Part shown: in pieces, positions 9,068 to 16,926 of the stretch
Layout of the letters: every line of letters starts with the position of its first letter
How positions within the stretch are numbered: the first letter of the stretch is position 1
The notes under the pieces: generated by a model
Databases searched by the model: none
Told to the model about the DNA's origin: nothing
Seen by the model: the letters and a program-made list of their open reading frames with translations, nothing else
Origin: Porphyromonadaceae bacterium
GTDB taxonomy: Bacteria; Bacteroidota; Bacteroidia; Bacteroidales; Dysgonomonadaceae
Assembly: GCA_022840285.1 (NCBI GenBank)
Contig: JALHIE010000022.1
Location: forward strand, 1-31,186
Length of the DNA: 31,186 nt
Reading direction: 5' to 3'
Translations under genes and position numbers: made by a program

Positions 9068-9592
9068 ATGAGCAAGACAATCATTTCATTTTTGAGTGAA
9101 GCTGTCGAGAAGTACAGCGAACGTCCGTTTCTTTACGAAGCGAGGAAAGGAGCAGATTACACCTCACTCTCCTACAAGGAAGTTCAGACAAAAGCCAGGC
9201 AGTTCGCTGCCGGGTTAATTGCTTCGGGGATTCAAGCAGGCGACCGTATTGCCCTGATCTCCGAAGGGAAAAACAACTGGGTAATAGGTGAGCTGGGGGT
9301 ACTTCATGCGGGGGCTGTCTGCGTCCCGCTTTCAGTTAAACTGGAAGCGGAGCAGGACATCAGTTTTCGCGTTAATCACTCCGAATGTTGCGCCATTATG
9401 GCTTCCGATCAGCAAATAGCGAAAATCCGCCCGATGAAGGGAGCCTTTTCTACTGTCAGGCAGTACATCCTGCTTGACCCGGAAGAAACCTTGGTTGCTG
9501 GCCAACAATCCGTCAGCGTTGGAAGAACGGATAAAAGCCGTTACTCCCGATTCACTGGCCAACATTTCTTACACCTCGGGAACAACAGCTAA
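9068..9592 (+). CDS. Long-chain acyl-CoA synthetase, N-terminal fragment (frameshifted gene)
   Basis: 174 codons open. The first ~140 residues align in character with the N-terminus of AMP-forming acyl-CoA synthetases: a helix with SYKEVQTKARQFAAGL, then GDRIALISEGKNNWVIGELGVLHAGAVCVPL. Family-like sequence continues to about YILLDPEE (near 9485). After that the frame yields unrelated residues and stops at 9592, while the continuation of the enzyme (ANNPSALEERI...ISYTSGTT) is found in the frame one base ahead. The start ATG is 25 bases after a -7 element. The fragment alone lacks the AMP-binding motif and cannot be active. It belongs with the fragment starting at 9474. Confidence 0.8.
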   Translation: MSKTIISFLSEAVEKYSERPFLYEARKGADYTSLSYKEVQTKARQFAAGLIASGIQAGDRIALISEGKNNWVIGELGVLHAGAVCVPLSVKLEAEQDISFRVNHSECCAIMASDQQIAKIRPMKGAFSTVRQYILLDPEETLVAGQQSVSVGRTDKSRYSRFTGQHFLHLGNNS

Positions 9593-10913
9593 CCCGAAAG
9601 GGATTATGTTGTCACACGGCAACTACGTCTGTAACTCGGAACAGGCAGTGGAGCATTTAAACGGAATACCTTCCCATTTCAGGCAACTACTTATCCTTCC
9701 GTGGGATCATTCCTTCGGACACACCGCCGGAATTTATTCGTTCATGAAATGCGGAGCTTCACTGGCATCGGTAGCTATGGGTAAATCCCCTATGGAGGTT
9801 CTCCGGAACGTACCCAAAAGCCTGAAAGCGATTAACCCTCATCTGCTGATGAGCGTACCCGCACTGGCTTCCAACTTCCGAAAAAACATCGAAGCCGGAA
9901 TTGAAAAGAAAGGTAAACTGACCAGTATGTTATTCCGGAAAGCCCTTAAAACAGCATATGCGTATAACAAAGAAGGCTTCAACAAAGGCTCCGGTGGACG
10001 TTTCTGGATGAAACCGCTTCTGGCCTTTTACGATAAAATCATCTTTTCAAAGGTACGTGAATCGTTTGCCAGCAACATGGAATTCTTCATTGGGGGTGGC
10101 GCCCTCCTCGATATTGAACTGCAACGCTTCTTCTATGCAATAGGCATCCCTATGTACCAAGGCTACGGCCTATCAGAGGCAACCCCCATCATCTCCGCCA
10201 ATTGCCCTCATGCACACAAACTCGGTTCTTCAGGGAAACCGCTTCCGCATATGGATATAAAAATTGTGGACGACAAGATGCAGGTAGTTCCCACGGGGAA
10301 GAAGGGTGAGATCATTATCCGGGGCGGGAACGTGATGAAAGGATATTGGAAAAACCCCGAAGCCACGGCCGAGACCATTGTGGATGGATGGCTCCGGACA
10401 GGAGATATGGGATACATCGACAACGACGGATACCTGTATGTGCTTGGGCGCACAAAATCGCTGCTGATCAGCGATGACGGTGAGAAATTTTCTCCCGAAG
10501 GAATTGAAGAGTCCATCATGGCCCAGTCTCCGTTTATCAATCAGATTGTGTTGTACAACAACCAACGCCCCTATACCACAGCGCTTATCACCGTAAATCC
10601 CGTTGAATTAAAAAAGCGAACGTCAGACCCCTCGGAAGCGGCTCTACTTATTGAAAAGGAAATTGCGGAATACCTCAAGGGAGGAAAGAACGACGGGATG
10701 TTCCCTTACCGGTGGCTGCCTTCCGCATTTGCCGTGATTGAAGAACCCTTTACCGAAAAGAACGGCATGGTGAACTCCACGATGAAAATCGTAAAACACA
10801 AGGTCTATTCGGCATACGCATCGCGCATTGAAGAATTATACACACCTGCAGGGAAAAAATCAACATCACCGGCCAACCTGGAAGTACTGGGAAGACTGTT
10901 GAAAGAGAATTAA
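9474..10913 (+). CDS. Long-chain acyl-CoA synthetase, AMP-binding and C-terminal fragment (frameshifted gene)
   Basis: This is the rest of the acyl-CoA synthetase in the next frame; 9474 is only a TTG at which the frame becomes open. It holds all core motifs: A3 P-loop YTSGTTANPKG (about residues 33-43), the A5 motif GYGLSEATP, the A7/A8 region WLRTGDMGYIDNDGYLYVLGR, and the C-terminal region with NSTMKIVKHKV, which carries a Lys where the catalytic A10 lysine is expected. The enzyme would activate fatty acids with ATP and CoA in the cytoplasm. Joining the two frames by removing one base in 9486-9510 gives a normal-length protein of about 614 residues. Everything downstream is intact, so the lesion is recent, a sequencing error, or a programmed shift; the last is least likely. 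It is convergent with the small Feo-associated gene, 16 bases apart. Confidence 0.82.
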   Translation: MTRKKPWLLANNPSALEERIKAVTPDSLANISYTSGTTANPKGIMLSHGNYVCNSEQAVEHLNGIPSHFRQLLILPWDHSFGHTAGIYSFMKCGASLASVAMGKSPMEVLRNVPKSLKAINPHLLMSVPALASNFRKNIEAGIEKKGKLTSMLFRKALKTAYAYNKEGFNKGSGGRFWMKPLLAFYDKIIFSKVRESFASNMEFFIGGGALLDIELQRFFYAIGIPMYQGYGLSEATPIISANCPHAHKLGSSGKPLPHMDIKIVDDKMQVVPTGKKGEIIIRGGNVMKGYWKNPEATAETIVDGWLRTGDMGYIDNDGYLYVLGRTKSLLISDDGEKFSPEGIEESIMAQSPFINQIVLYNNQRPYTTALITVNPVELKKRTSDPSEAALLIEKEIAEYLKGGKNDGMFPYRWLPSAFAVIEEPFTEKNGMVNSTMKIVKHKVYSAYASRIEELYTPAGKKSTSPANLEVLGRLLKEN

Positions 10914-10929
10914 ATGGTTTGATTCTCCT

Positions 10930-11091
10930 TTATTTTGTTTTCTGGATATGCCCGGGATTAAAATCGCATCCCTTGCACCCGCCACAAAACCCGGACTCCT
11001 TCTTCACAAAAAAGAAACGGTAAATCTCACGAACAACCACGATGGAGACAACAATGCCGATGATGATAACGATGAACAACTGTAAACTCAT
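10930..11091 (-). CDS. FeoB-associated Cys-rich membrane protein
   Basis: A 53-residue gene. The N-terminal half is one membrane helix (LFIVIIIGIVVSIVV), followed by a basic stretch (REIYRFFFVKK) and a Cys cluster CGGCKGC near the C-terminus. This layout matches the small FeoB-associated Cys-rich membrane proteins encoded after feoB in many anaerobes. It begins 31 bases after the end of the FeoB C-terminal fragment on the same strand, which supports the call. The cysteines may bind iron on the cytoplasmic side during Fe(II) uptake; this is inference from family context. Confidence 0.8.
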   Translation of the reverse strand: MSLQLFIVIIIGIVVSIVVVREIYRFFFVKKESGFCGGCKGCDFNPGHIQKTK

Positions 11092-11122
11092 ATTTTAACA
11101 ACAAAGAATTGGACGGAAAGTT

Positions 11123-11428
11123 TTAAATAAAGAAACGGCCGGTTTGATAAACCAGGAAAGCTATAAACCAGGCCAGTCCTGTGGAATATACCACGCTGAA
11201 AAGCGCCCACCTCCACGAATGGGATTCTTCTTTGATAGCAACGATGGTGGCAATACAGGGGAAATAGATCAGGATAAACAGCAAAAATCCGATAACGACC
11301 AGCGGTGAGAAAACAGGTGTCCCGTCCGGATGCTTCTCCTGTAAAAGCCGGGTTTGCAACGACTGCTGGTCCTCACTATCACCGGTATAAAGCACCCCCA
11401 TCGTACTGATTACCCATAAAATGGCCAA
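11123..11428 (-). CDS. FeoB C-terminal fragment (detached by frameshift)
   Basis: 101 codons open from an ATG at the lesion. The family-like part starts at about VISTMGVLYTGDSED and continues to the end as a typical FeoB C-terminus: a helix with VVIGFLLFILIYFPCIATI, an amphipathic loop KEESHSWRWAL and a last helix YSTGLAWFIAFLVYQTG. It overlaps the end of the main feoAB frame by 50 bases but in another frame. It would normally be the last helices of the FeoB permease. It could be made only if translation re-initiates at the overlapping ATG, and it would then lack the roughly 26 residues that appear deleted. Confidence 0.75.
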   Translation of the reverse strand: MAILWVISTMGVLYTGDSEDQQSLQTRLLQEKHPDGTPVFSPLVVIGFLLFILIYFPCIATIVAIKEESHSWRWALFSVVYSTGLAWFIAFLVYQTGRFFI

Positions 11429-13529
11429 TTTTTCCGATGTATGAATTTACCTGATGTTCGGTGTTCCTGATCTGCTCAATTTCCGCTACCCGGATCTCTT
11501 TCTCTGCCTGCGGCAAAACCACGCTATCAAGCTGAACAAGCTGCTGATCAAATTGCGCTTCACGCAGTGCATCTTGCGGAAAATACCCCAGAAACCAGAT
11601 AATAATGGATGCGACCAAAATGGGACCGCCCATCTTCAGCAAATACTGCTTGGCCCTTTCCCACATATGAATCACTACCGATTTAAACGTAGGCATCCGG
11701 TAAGGCGGCAACTCCATCACAAACGGCGTATCCTCCTTGGTGAAAAATCGTTTGCGAAGCAGAATCGCCGTCAGAATAGCAACAAGAACCCCTACGCTAT
11801 ACAATCCGAGCATGACAAAACTGCCGTTCCGGGGAAAAAATGCACTCACAAACAAAATATAAACCGGCAATCGCGCACTGCACGACATAAAGGGAACGAT
11901 CAGCATGGTAATCATTCGGCTGCTGCGGCTTTCGATCGTACGGGTGGACATTACGGCAGGGACATTACACCCAAACCCCATAATCAGCGGAATAAACGAT
12001 TTTCCGTGAAGACCGATGTTATGCATCAGTTTATCCATGATGAACGCTGCCCGGGCCATGTATCCCGAGTCTTCCATAAAAGCGATAAACGCGTACAATA
12101 TCACAATGTTCGGCAGAAAAACAATCACGCCTCCCACTCCGCCGATAACACCGTCAACCAGTAAATCTTTGAGCGGACCTTCCACCATATTTGTGCGGAT
12201 CAAATTCCCCGCCTGGGCAACAATCCACTCAATCCACTCCATGGGATAAGCTCCGAGCCGGAAAGTGGCTTCGAACATCAACCACAGAAAAACAAAGAAC
12301 AGCGGGAGTCCCAAATATTTATTCGTTAGGACAGCATCAAGCACGGTGGTTTTATCTTCGAATTTGGTTTTTTCGCTCAGTGTCTCTTTGAGCGCACCGG
12401 CAATAAATCCATATCTCGCATTGGTAAAAGCCGACTCGGGATCCTCTTTCAACAACCTTTCGATATAGTCCCGCTCTTTGTTCCTACGAACCAGAAGCTC
12501 CTTGCCTTTATCGTGCTCACGAATGGTGTTTTCCACCTCTTTATCACCTTCCAGCAGCTTGATGCCGACATATCGCTTCGGCATGTTCAACGCAAAGAAG
12601 CCGTTGGACAATAGATCACGACACATAATACCGATGGATTTCTCCAAAACGCGCCCGTAGGGAACCTTTACACTGTGAGAACTCTTGTTGGACTCGTAAA
12701 TGCTGATGACATTCTCAAGCAACTCAGGGATACCGAACCCTTTCTTTCCCACCGTTGGCACAATAGGAACATTCAGCATTTCAGAGAGCGTCTGGTGATT
12801 GAATAAGCGGCCGCTCTTCTCAAGTTCGTCGTACATATTGAGCGCCACTACCATCGGTTTTTCCAATTCAATAAGCTCGGTGGTAAGGTACAGGTTTCGC
12901 TCCAAGGCTGATGCCGACACCACATTCACAATAACATCGGGCTTTTCTTCAAAAATAAAGCTTCTCACGTACAGTTCTTCGGGAGAATAAGCAGACAATG
13001 AATATGTTCCCGGAAGGTCGGTCAATATAAACTTATAACCGTTATGCCTCAGCGTTCCCTCTTTGGAATCAACCGTTACGCCGCTGTAGTTCCCCACGTG
13101 CTCGTGTGCCCCCGATGCAAGATTGAAAATGGATGTTTTTCCGGCGTTGGGGTTTCCAACCAATGCAACACGAATAACGTGGTTGTTTTTCCCGCTATTT
13201 AAATTTGGCCTGTCTGAAAGAGACTGCCCGGAGAAGTCCGTTTCATCAATCTCATTTTCTGTCTCATAAGTTTTATCGTTGCCTGCCCCATACACCACGT
13301 CTTCTTTCAATTTCGAAATTTCAATCAATACGGCTTCACTGCGTCGCAACGAAACTTCATATTCCATTATGCCGTATTTGATGGGGTCTTTCAACGGGGC
13401 GTTCAGTATCGATCTCACCTCCTGTCCGCGCACGAAGCCCATCTCGAGAATCCGTTTCCGAAATGCCCCCGATCCATTTACTTTTACAATGAATGCCTTA
13501 TCGCCGGTCTGTAGTTCTGAAAGTCGCAT
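11379..13529 (-). CDS. feoB: Ferrous iron transporter FeoA-FeoB fusion, truncated by deletion/frameshift
   Basis: From the ATG at 13529, preferred over 13538 because MRLSELQTGDKA is the FeoA start, 716 codons are open. Residues 1-72 form an SH3-like FeoA domain. A linker follows, then the FeoB G-domain with G1 GNPNAGKT (125-132), G3 DLPG (171-174) and G4 NMYD (231-234). Next come the membrane helices with the first Gate motif (GFGCNVPAVMSTRTI, LIVPFMSCSARLPVY). The protein should continue after GKIGHFM with a PLGFDWK...AKE segment and a last helix pair. Instead it runs into GNQYDGGALYR and stops. The missing end is found in another frame at 11123-11428. FeoAB imports Fe(II) across the inner membrane, driven by GTP. 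The second Gate motif is lost, so function is doubtful unless this is an assembly error. Confidence 0.88.
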   Translation of the reverse strand: MRLSELQTGDKAFIVKVNGSGAFRKRILEMGFVRGQEVRSILNAPLKDPIKYGIMEYEVSLRRSEAVLIEISKLKEDVVYGAGNDKTYETENEIDETDFSGQSLSDRPNLNSGKNNHVIRVALVGNPNAGKTSIFNLASGAHEHVGNYSGVTVDSKEGTLRHNGYKFILTDLPGTYSLSAYSPEELYVRSFIFEEKPDVIVNVVSASALERNLYLTTELIELEKPMVVALNMYDELEKSGRLFNHQTLSEMLNVPIVPTVGKKGFGIPELLENVISIYESNKSSHSVKVPYGRVLEKSIGIMCRDLLSNGFFALNMPKRYVGIKLLEGDKEVENTIREHDKGKELLVRRNKERDYIERLLKEDPESAFTNARYGFIAGALKETLSEKTKFEDKTTVLDAVLTNKYLGLPLFFVFLWLMFEATFRLGAYPMEWIEWIVAQAGNLIRTNMVEGPLKDLLVDGVIGGVGGVIVFLPNIVILYAFIAFMEDSGYMARAAFIMDKLMHNIGLHGKSFIPLIMGFGCNVPAVMSTRTIESRSSRMITMLIVPFMSCSARLPVYILFVSAFFPRNGSFVMLGLYSVGVLVAILTAILLRKRFFTKEDTPFVMELPPYRMPTFKSVVIHMWERAKQYLLKMGGPILVASIIIWFLGYFPQDALREAQFDQQLVQLDSVVLPQAEKEIRVAEIEQIRNTEHQVNSYIGKIGHFMGNQYDGGALYR

Positions 13530-13555
13530 AAATAGCACAATCTCGTTTCCAGATG

Positions 13556-13563
13556 CAAAGGAA
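13556..13563 (-). promoter_or_regulatory. Probable -7 promoter element for feoAB
   Basis: On the minus strand this reads TTCCTTTG, one mismatch from TAnnTTTG, 26 bases before the ATG at 13529. The upstream AT-rich stretch has no clear -33 TTG. The rest of 13564-13727 shows no other feature I can name. Confidence 0.4.
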
Positions 13564-13727
13564 CATATTTTTTGCCTAAAAACCGAGCTTTTAAGATATA
13601 TTATTTATAATGAATTTAAATAGGGCGTGTGATGAAAAGATTACCTCATTTCTGCGCAGCATTTTTTCAAAAATTTCATCTATAGGTATTGAAGACATGG
13701 ACTTTTAATCCCTATTTAAGAAATCAT

Positions 13728-14522
13728 ATGAAGAAACTAATTTGGATGTCAATTTTTAGCGTCGTTATTTCGGGAGCTTATGCTCAAAAAACCAGCAATT
13801 TTAAGATCGGTGTGGAATTTGGGCAAGGAAGTGTGGAGGGCGACTACAGTGATAAATGGAATATCCGTCAAGATCTTATCACTTCTCTGTACGACCACGG
13901 ACTGTTCAGTTCGAGAGCGGCTTACGCTCAATCGGATTTCTTTTATTGGGGAATTAAACCACAAGTTTCACTTTGGAACGACCGGGTAAACCTCTATTCA
14001 GGTTTGCGTTTCACAATGTTCGACAGTAATTTGGGAGATAGGAACGGCACTAATTTTTTCTATCTCCGCACTACAAACCCCGATGCGGTTGAATTCTACA
14101 AAATATTCCTCATCAAAGAAGAAACCGCATATTTGAGCGTCCCTCTCGAAATGAGTTACACCATTTTCCACAGCAATATTTTGACACCAAACATAACCGT
14201 ATCGTTTTATGGTAAAGCAGGAATGGAAATTGGCCTAAGCATTTTCAGCAAACGGAATGTCAATTTTGTCTCGACAACTATGCAATCACACGAACACGAA
14301 GTTTTGAACAGCGTTGAACAGCCAAACAAACTTTACAGTACGTTATACGGCGCATTAGGAGGGCAACTTACCATTGGAAACGGAATACAATTTAACGTGG
14401 AAGGAATAATTCCATCGCAAATATTGACCAAAAACCACAACAGCATTATTGAACCGGATACTTTTTCGGGAGTTCAACTCTCTGTGCAATTTCCATTATC
14501 TATGTTTATCAAAAACAACTAA
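13728..14522 (+). CDS. Outer membrane beta-barrel-like protein of unknown function
   Basis: 264 residues from the ATG at 13728. This start is chosen because it begins a clean signal peptide, MKKLIWMSIFSVVISGAYAQ, with a cleavage site after AYA; the frame is also open from 13689 but that would spoil the signal. The mature part alternates polar and hydrophobic residues with aromatic strand ends (FKIGVEFGQGSVEG, WGIKPQVSLWNDRVNLYSGLRF, LSVPLEMSYTIF, SVQFPLSMF), as expected of a small outer-membrane barrel. No enzyme motif is visible. It lies 12 bases upstream of a lipoprotein gene, so the two form a pair that may act together at the outer membrane. Confidence 0.75.
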   Translation: MKKLIWMSIFSVVISGAYAQKTSNFKIGVEFGQGSVEGDYSDKWNIRQDLITSLYDHGLFSSRAAYAQSDFFYWGIKPQVSLWNDRVNLYSGLRFTMFDSNLGDRNGTNFFYLRTTNPDAVEFYKIFLIKEETAYLSVPLEMSYTIFHSNILTPNITVSFYGKAGMEIGLSIFSKRNVNFVSTTMQSHEHEVLNSVEQPNKLYSTLYGALGGQLTIGNGIQFNVEGIIPSQILTKNHNSIIEPDTFSGVQLSVQFPLSMFIKNN

Positions 14523-14534
14523 ATACAAATTATT

Positions 14535-15122
14535 ATGAAACAATATGCGTTTTTACTTTTTATCGTTTGTACAGCATTGTTTTTTTTCGCTTGCAGCAAA
14601 TCGGATGAGTATCGTTTAAGCGGTTCAGTGTTTATTCCCGATGAAGATTTTCCGGAGTTGCCCAAGTATTCGGAATGGGGCTACAATACTTTTGGAGCAT
14701 ATATCGACAGGACACCTTTTGTTTCTGACAATTACACTATGCCTGTGAAAATAATTGTTGAATCGGACACCTGCCGGATAGGTTTTAGCGGAAAGATGGG
14801 CACCCTTACGTTTCACCTGCCCGATTTTGTTCCGGAAAACTATTCCGATTTACTGGCACTCAACGGAAAATCCTACCCGTTAATACAATCTTCCTGCATG
14901 GTGACATTTACGAATAACGAGGAAACCGATACACTAAACATAACGGAAGGCACGCTCACCTTCAAACGTGTACAAAAACTGTTGGTGGATAAAAAAGAAA
15001 TGAAATCGGTGTTATCAGGCACATTTTCAATGAAAACAAGTATCAACGGTGAACCGGTTTCAATCGGGAACGGGCGGTTCGATGTGACTGTTGGAGAAAT
15101 AAATTTCTTTAAAAACGAATAA
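14535..15122 (+). CDS. Putative lipoprotein of unknown function
   Basis: 195 residues with a type II signal peptide: MKQYAFLLFIVCTALFFFAC, lipobox FFAC with acylated Cys20, then SKSDEY. The charged residues after the Cys suit surface export in Bacteroidota. The mature domain of about 175 residues is rich in beta-strand (MPVKIIVESDTCRIGFSGKMGTL, SCMVTFTNNEETDTLNITEGTLTF, SGTFSMKTSI). I do not recognise the family. It follows the barrel protein gene by 12 bases on the same strand, and the fumarase promoter lies just after its stop. Confidence 0.72.
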   Translation: MKQYAFLLFIVCTALFFFACSKSDEYRLSGSVFIPDEDFPELPKYSEWGYNTFGAYIDRTPFVSDNYTMPVKIIVESDTCRIGFSGKMGTLTFHLPDFVPENYSDLLALNGKSYPLIQSSCMVTFTNNEETDTLNITEGTLTFKRVQKLLVDKKEMKSVLSGTFSMKTSINGEPVSIGNGRFDVTVGEINFFKNE

Positions 15123-15147
15123 TCGCCAGAAAGTTTTAACAAAGTCA

Positions 15148-15177
15148 TTGGACAAGGGCTTTTTCTTTGTATTTTTG
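15148..15177 (+). promoter_or_regulatory. Bacteroidota promoter for fumarase
   Basis: TTG at 15148-15150, a 19-base spacer and TATTTTTG at 15170-15177 form a textbook -33/-7 pair. The predicted transcription start near 15184 lies downstream of the in-frame upstream start at 15167, which decides the fumarase start in favour of 15215. Confidence 0.7.
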
Positions 15178-15214
15178 TGCCTGCTCGAAAAAAACATTTA
15201 CAAAACATCATCAT

Positions 15215-16855
15215 ATGGCAACAAAATCGTTTCATTATCAAGACCCCTTTCCGATGTCGAAAGACACCACTGAATACTACCTACTGACCAAAGATCACGT
15301 ATCGGTTTCGGAATTTGAGGGCAAAGAGATCCTGAAAATTTCTCCGCAAGGACTTACACTCATGGCGCAGATGGCTTTTCGTGATGTGGAATTTCTGCTT
15401 CGTCCCGAACACCAGGAACAGGTAGCCAAAATCCTTACCGACCCCGAAGCGAGCGATAACGACAAATACGTGGCGCTCACTTTCCTGCGAAATTCTGAGA
15501 TCTCTGCAAAAGGAATTCTTCCTTTCTGCCAAGACACGGGAACAGCAATTATCATGGGTAAAAAAGGACAGCAGGTCTGGACGGAAGGAAATGATGAAGA
15601 AGCCCTTTCGCGCGGTGTTTACAACACGTTTATAAACGAAAACCTGCGCTATTCGCAGAATGCGCCGCTCAACATGTACGACGAAGTGAATACGGGAACA
15701 AACCTCCCTGCCCAAATCGACCTGTACGCGGTTCAGGGGAATGAGTACAAATTCCTTTGTGTTGCCAAAGGCGGCGGATCAGCCAACAAAACATACCTTT
15801 ATCAGGAAACCAAAGCGTTACTCACTCCTGAAAAACTGGAAGCGTTCCTGACGGAAAAAATGAAATCGTTGGGAACTGCCGCCTGCCCACCCTATCATTT
15901 AGCGTTTGTTATCGGCGGCACTTCTGCCGAGGCCAACCTGAAAACCGTAAAACTGGCATCCACAAAATATTACGACAATCTCCCCACCGAAGGCAATGAA
16001 TTTGGCCGGGCGTTTCGCGATATTGAAATGGAAGAAAAACTGAAGATCGCATCCGAAAAACTGGGACTGGGCGCTCAATTCGGTGGAAAATATTTTGCGC
16101 ACGACGTGCGTGTTATCCGCCTGCCCCGTCACGGAGCCTCCTGCCCCGTAGGAATGGGAGTGTCCTGCTCGGCCGACCGCAACATCAAAGCAAAAATCAA
16201 CAAAGAAGGCATCTGGATTGAGAAAATGGAAGACAATCCAACGCGCCTTATCCCTGAGTCGATGCGTGAGGCCGGTGAAGGCGGCGGCGTGAGGATCGAC
16301 CTCAATCGCCCGATGCCGGAAATTCTGGCGGAACTGTCCAAATACCCGGTTTCAACGCGGCTGTCCCTCAACGGCACCATTATTGTCGGGCGCGACATAG
16401 CACACGCCAAGCTCAAAGAGCGGATCGACCGCGGAGAAGGTCTTCCACAATACATCAAAGACCATCCCATCTACTATGCCGGGCCGGCAAAAACTCCCGA
16501 AGGCTATGCTTCGGGATCCATGGGACCGACCACGGCAGGGCGGATGGATTCCTACGTAGACCTGTTCCAGTCGCACGGCGGCAGCATGATCATGCTCGCT
16601 AAAGGGAACCGCAGCCAGCAGGTGACCGATGCCTGTCAGAAACACGGAGGGTTCTACCTGGGCAGCATAGGGGGTCCGGCGGCCATCCTGGCACAAAACA
16701 GTATCAAGAGCCTCGAATGCGTGGAATATCCCGAACTGGGTATGGAAGCCATCTGGAAAATCGAAGTGGAGGATTTCCCCGCTTTCATTTTGGTGGACGA
16801 CAAAGGGAACGACTTCTTCAAAGTAGTTACCCAACCCAATTGCGCATTGGGATAA
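15215..16855 (+). CDS. fumA: Fumarate hydratase class I (4Fe-4S)
   Basis: 546 residues from the ATG at 15215. This start is set by the promoter position and by the family-like beginning MATKSFHYQDPFPM. It is the two-domain, single-chain fumarase: an alpha-type domain, then a beta-type domain from about residue 330. The three cysteines expected to ligate the oxygen-sensitive 4Fe-4S cluster fall at C105 (LPFCQDTGT), C224 (AACPPYH) and C318 (GVSCSADRN), the same numbering I recall for E. coli FumA. KGGGSANKT is also conserved. It interconverts fumarate and malate in the cytoplasm; in Bacteroidota this serves the reductive succinate branch of fermentation. It is transcribed alone and lies upstream of the pan/coa operon, which has its own promoter. 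Confidence 0.95.
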   Translation: MATKSFHYQDPFPMSKDTTEYYLLTKDHVSVSEFEGKEILKISPQGLTLMAQMAFRDVEFLLRPEHQEQVAKILTDPEASDNDKYVALTFLRNSEISAKGILPFCQDTGTAIIMGKKGQQVWTEGNDEEALSRGVYNTFINENLRYSQNAPLNMYDEVNTGTNLPAQIDLYAVQGNEYKFLCVAKGGGSANKTYLYQETKALLTPEKLEAFLTEKMKSLGTAACPPYHLAFVIGGTSAEANLKTVKLASTKYYDNLPTEGNEFGRAFRDIEMEEKLKIASEKLGLGAQFGGKYFAHDVRVIRLPRHGASCPVGMGVSCSADRNIKAKINKEGIWIEKMEDNPTRLIPESMREAGEGGGVRIDLNRPMPEILAELSKYPVSTRLSLNGTIIVGRDIAHAKLKERIDRGEGLPQYIKDHPIYYAGPAKTPEGYASGSMGPTTAGRMDSYVDLFQSHGGSMIMLAKGNRSQQVTDACQKHGGFYLGSIGGPAAILAQNSIKSLECVEYPELGMEAIWKIEVEDFPAFILVDDKGNDFFKVVTQPNCALG

Positions 16856-16889
16856 TCTCTTAAAAACATTTTCATTTCATATTATTTTG

Positions 16890-16897
16890 TACCTTTG
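16890..16897 (+). promoter_or_regulatory. -7 promoter element for the pantothenate/CoA operon
   Basis: TACCTTTG matches TAnnTTTG exactly, 29 bases before the ATG at 16927. The -33 position is T-rich (TTTTC near 16869-16873) without a clear TTG. It would drive the six-gene run that ends at 21201. Confidence 0.55.
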
Positions 16898-16926
16898 CCT
16901 CGCAGAACAGCGACGTAAAATTGGTA

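Noticed and set aside
11454..12164. 236-codon open frame on the plus strand
   Set aside because: Antisense to feoAB membrane helices; composition rich in His, Arg, Gln and Asn without any recognisable motif.
16835..16851. Hairpin CCCAAT-TGCGC-ATTGGG at the end of fumarase
   Set aside because: A six-bp stem inside the coding end with no T-run after it; unlikely to be a terminator.
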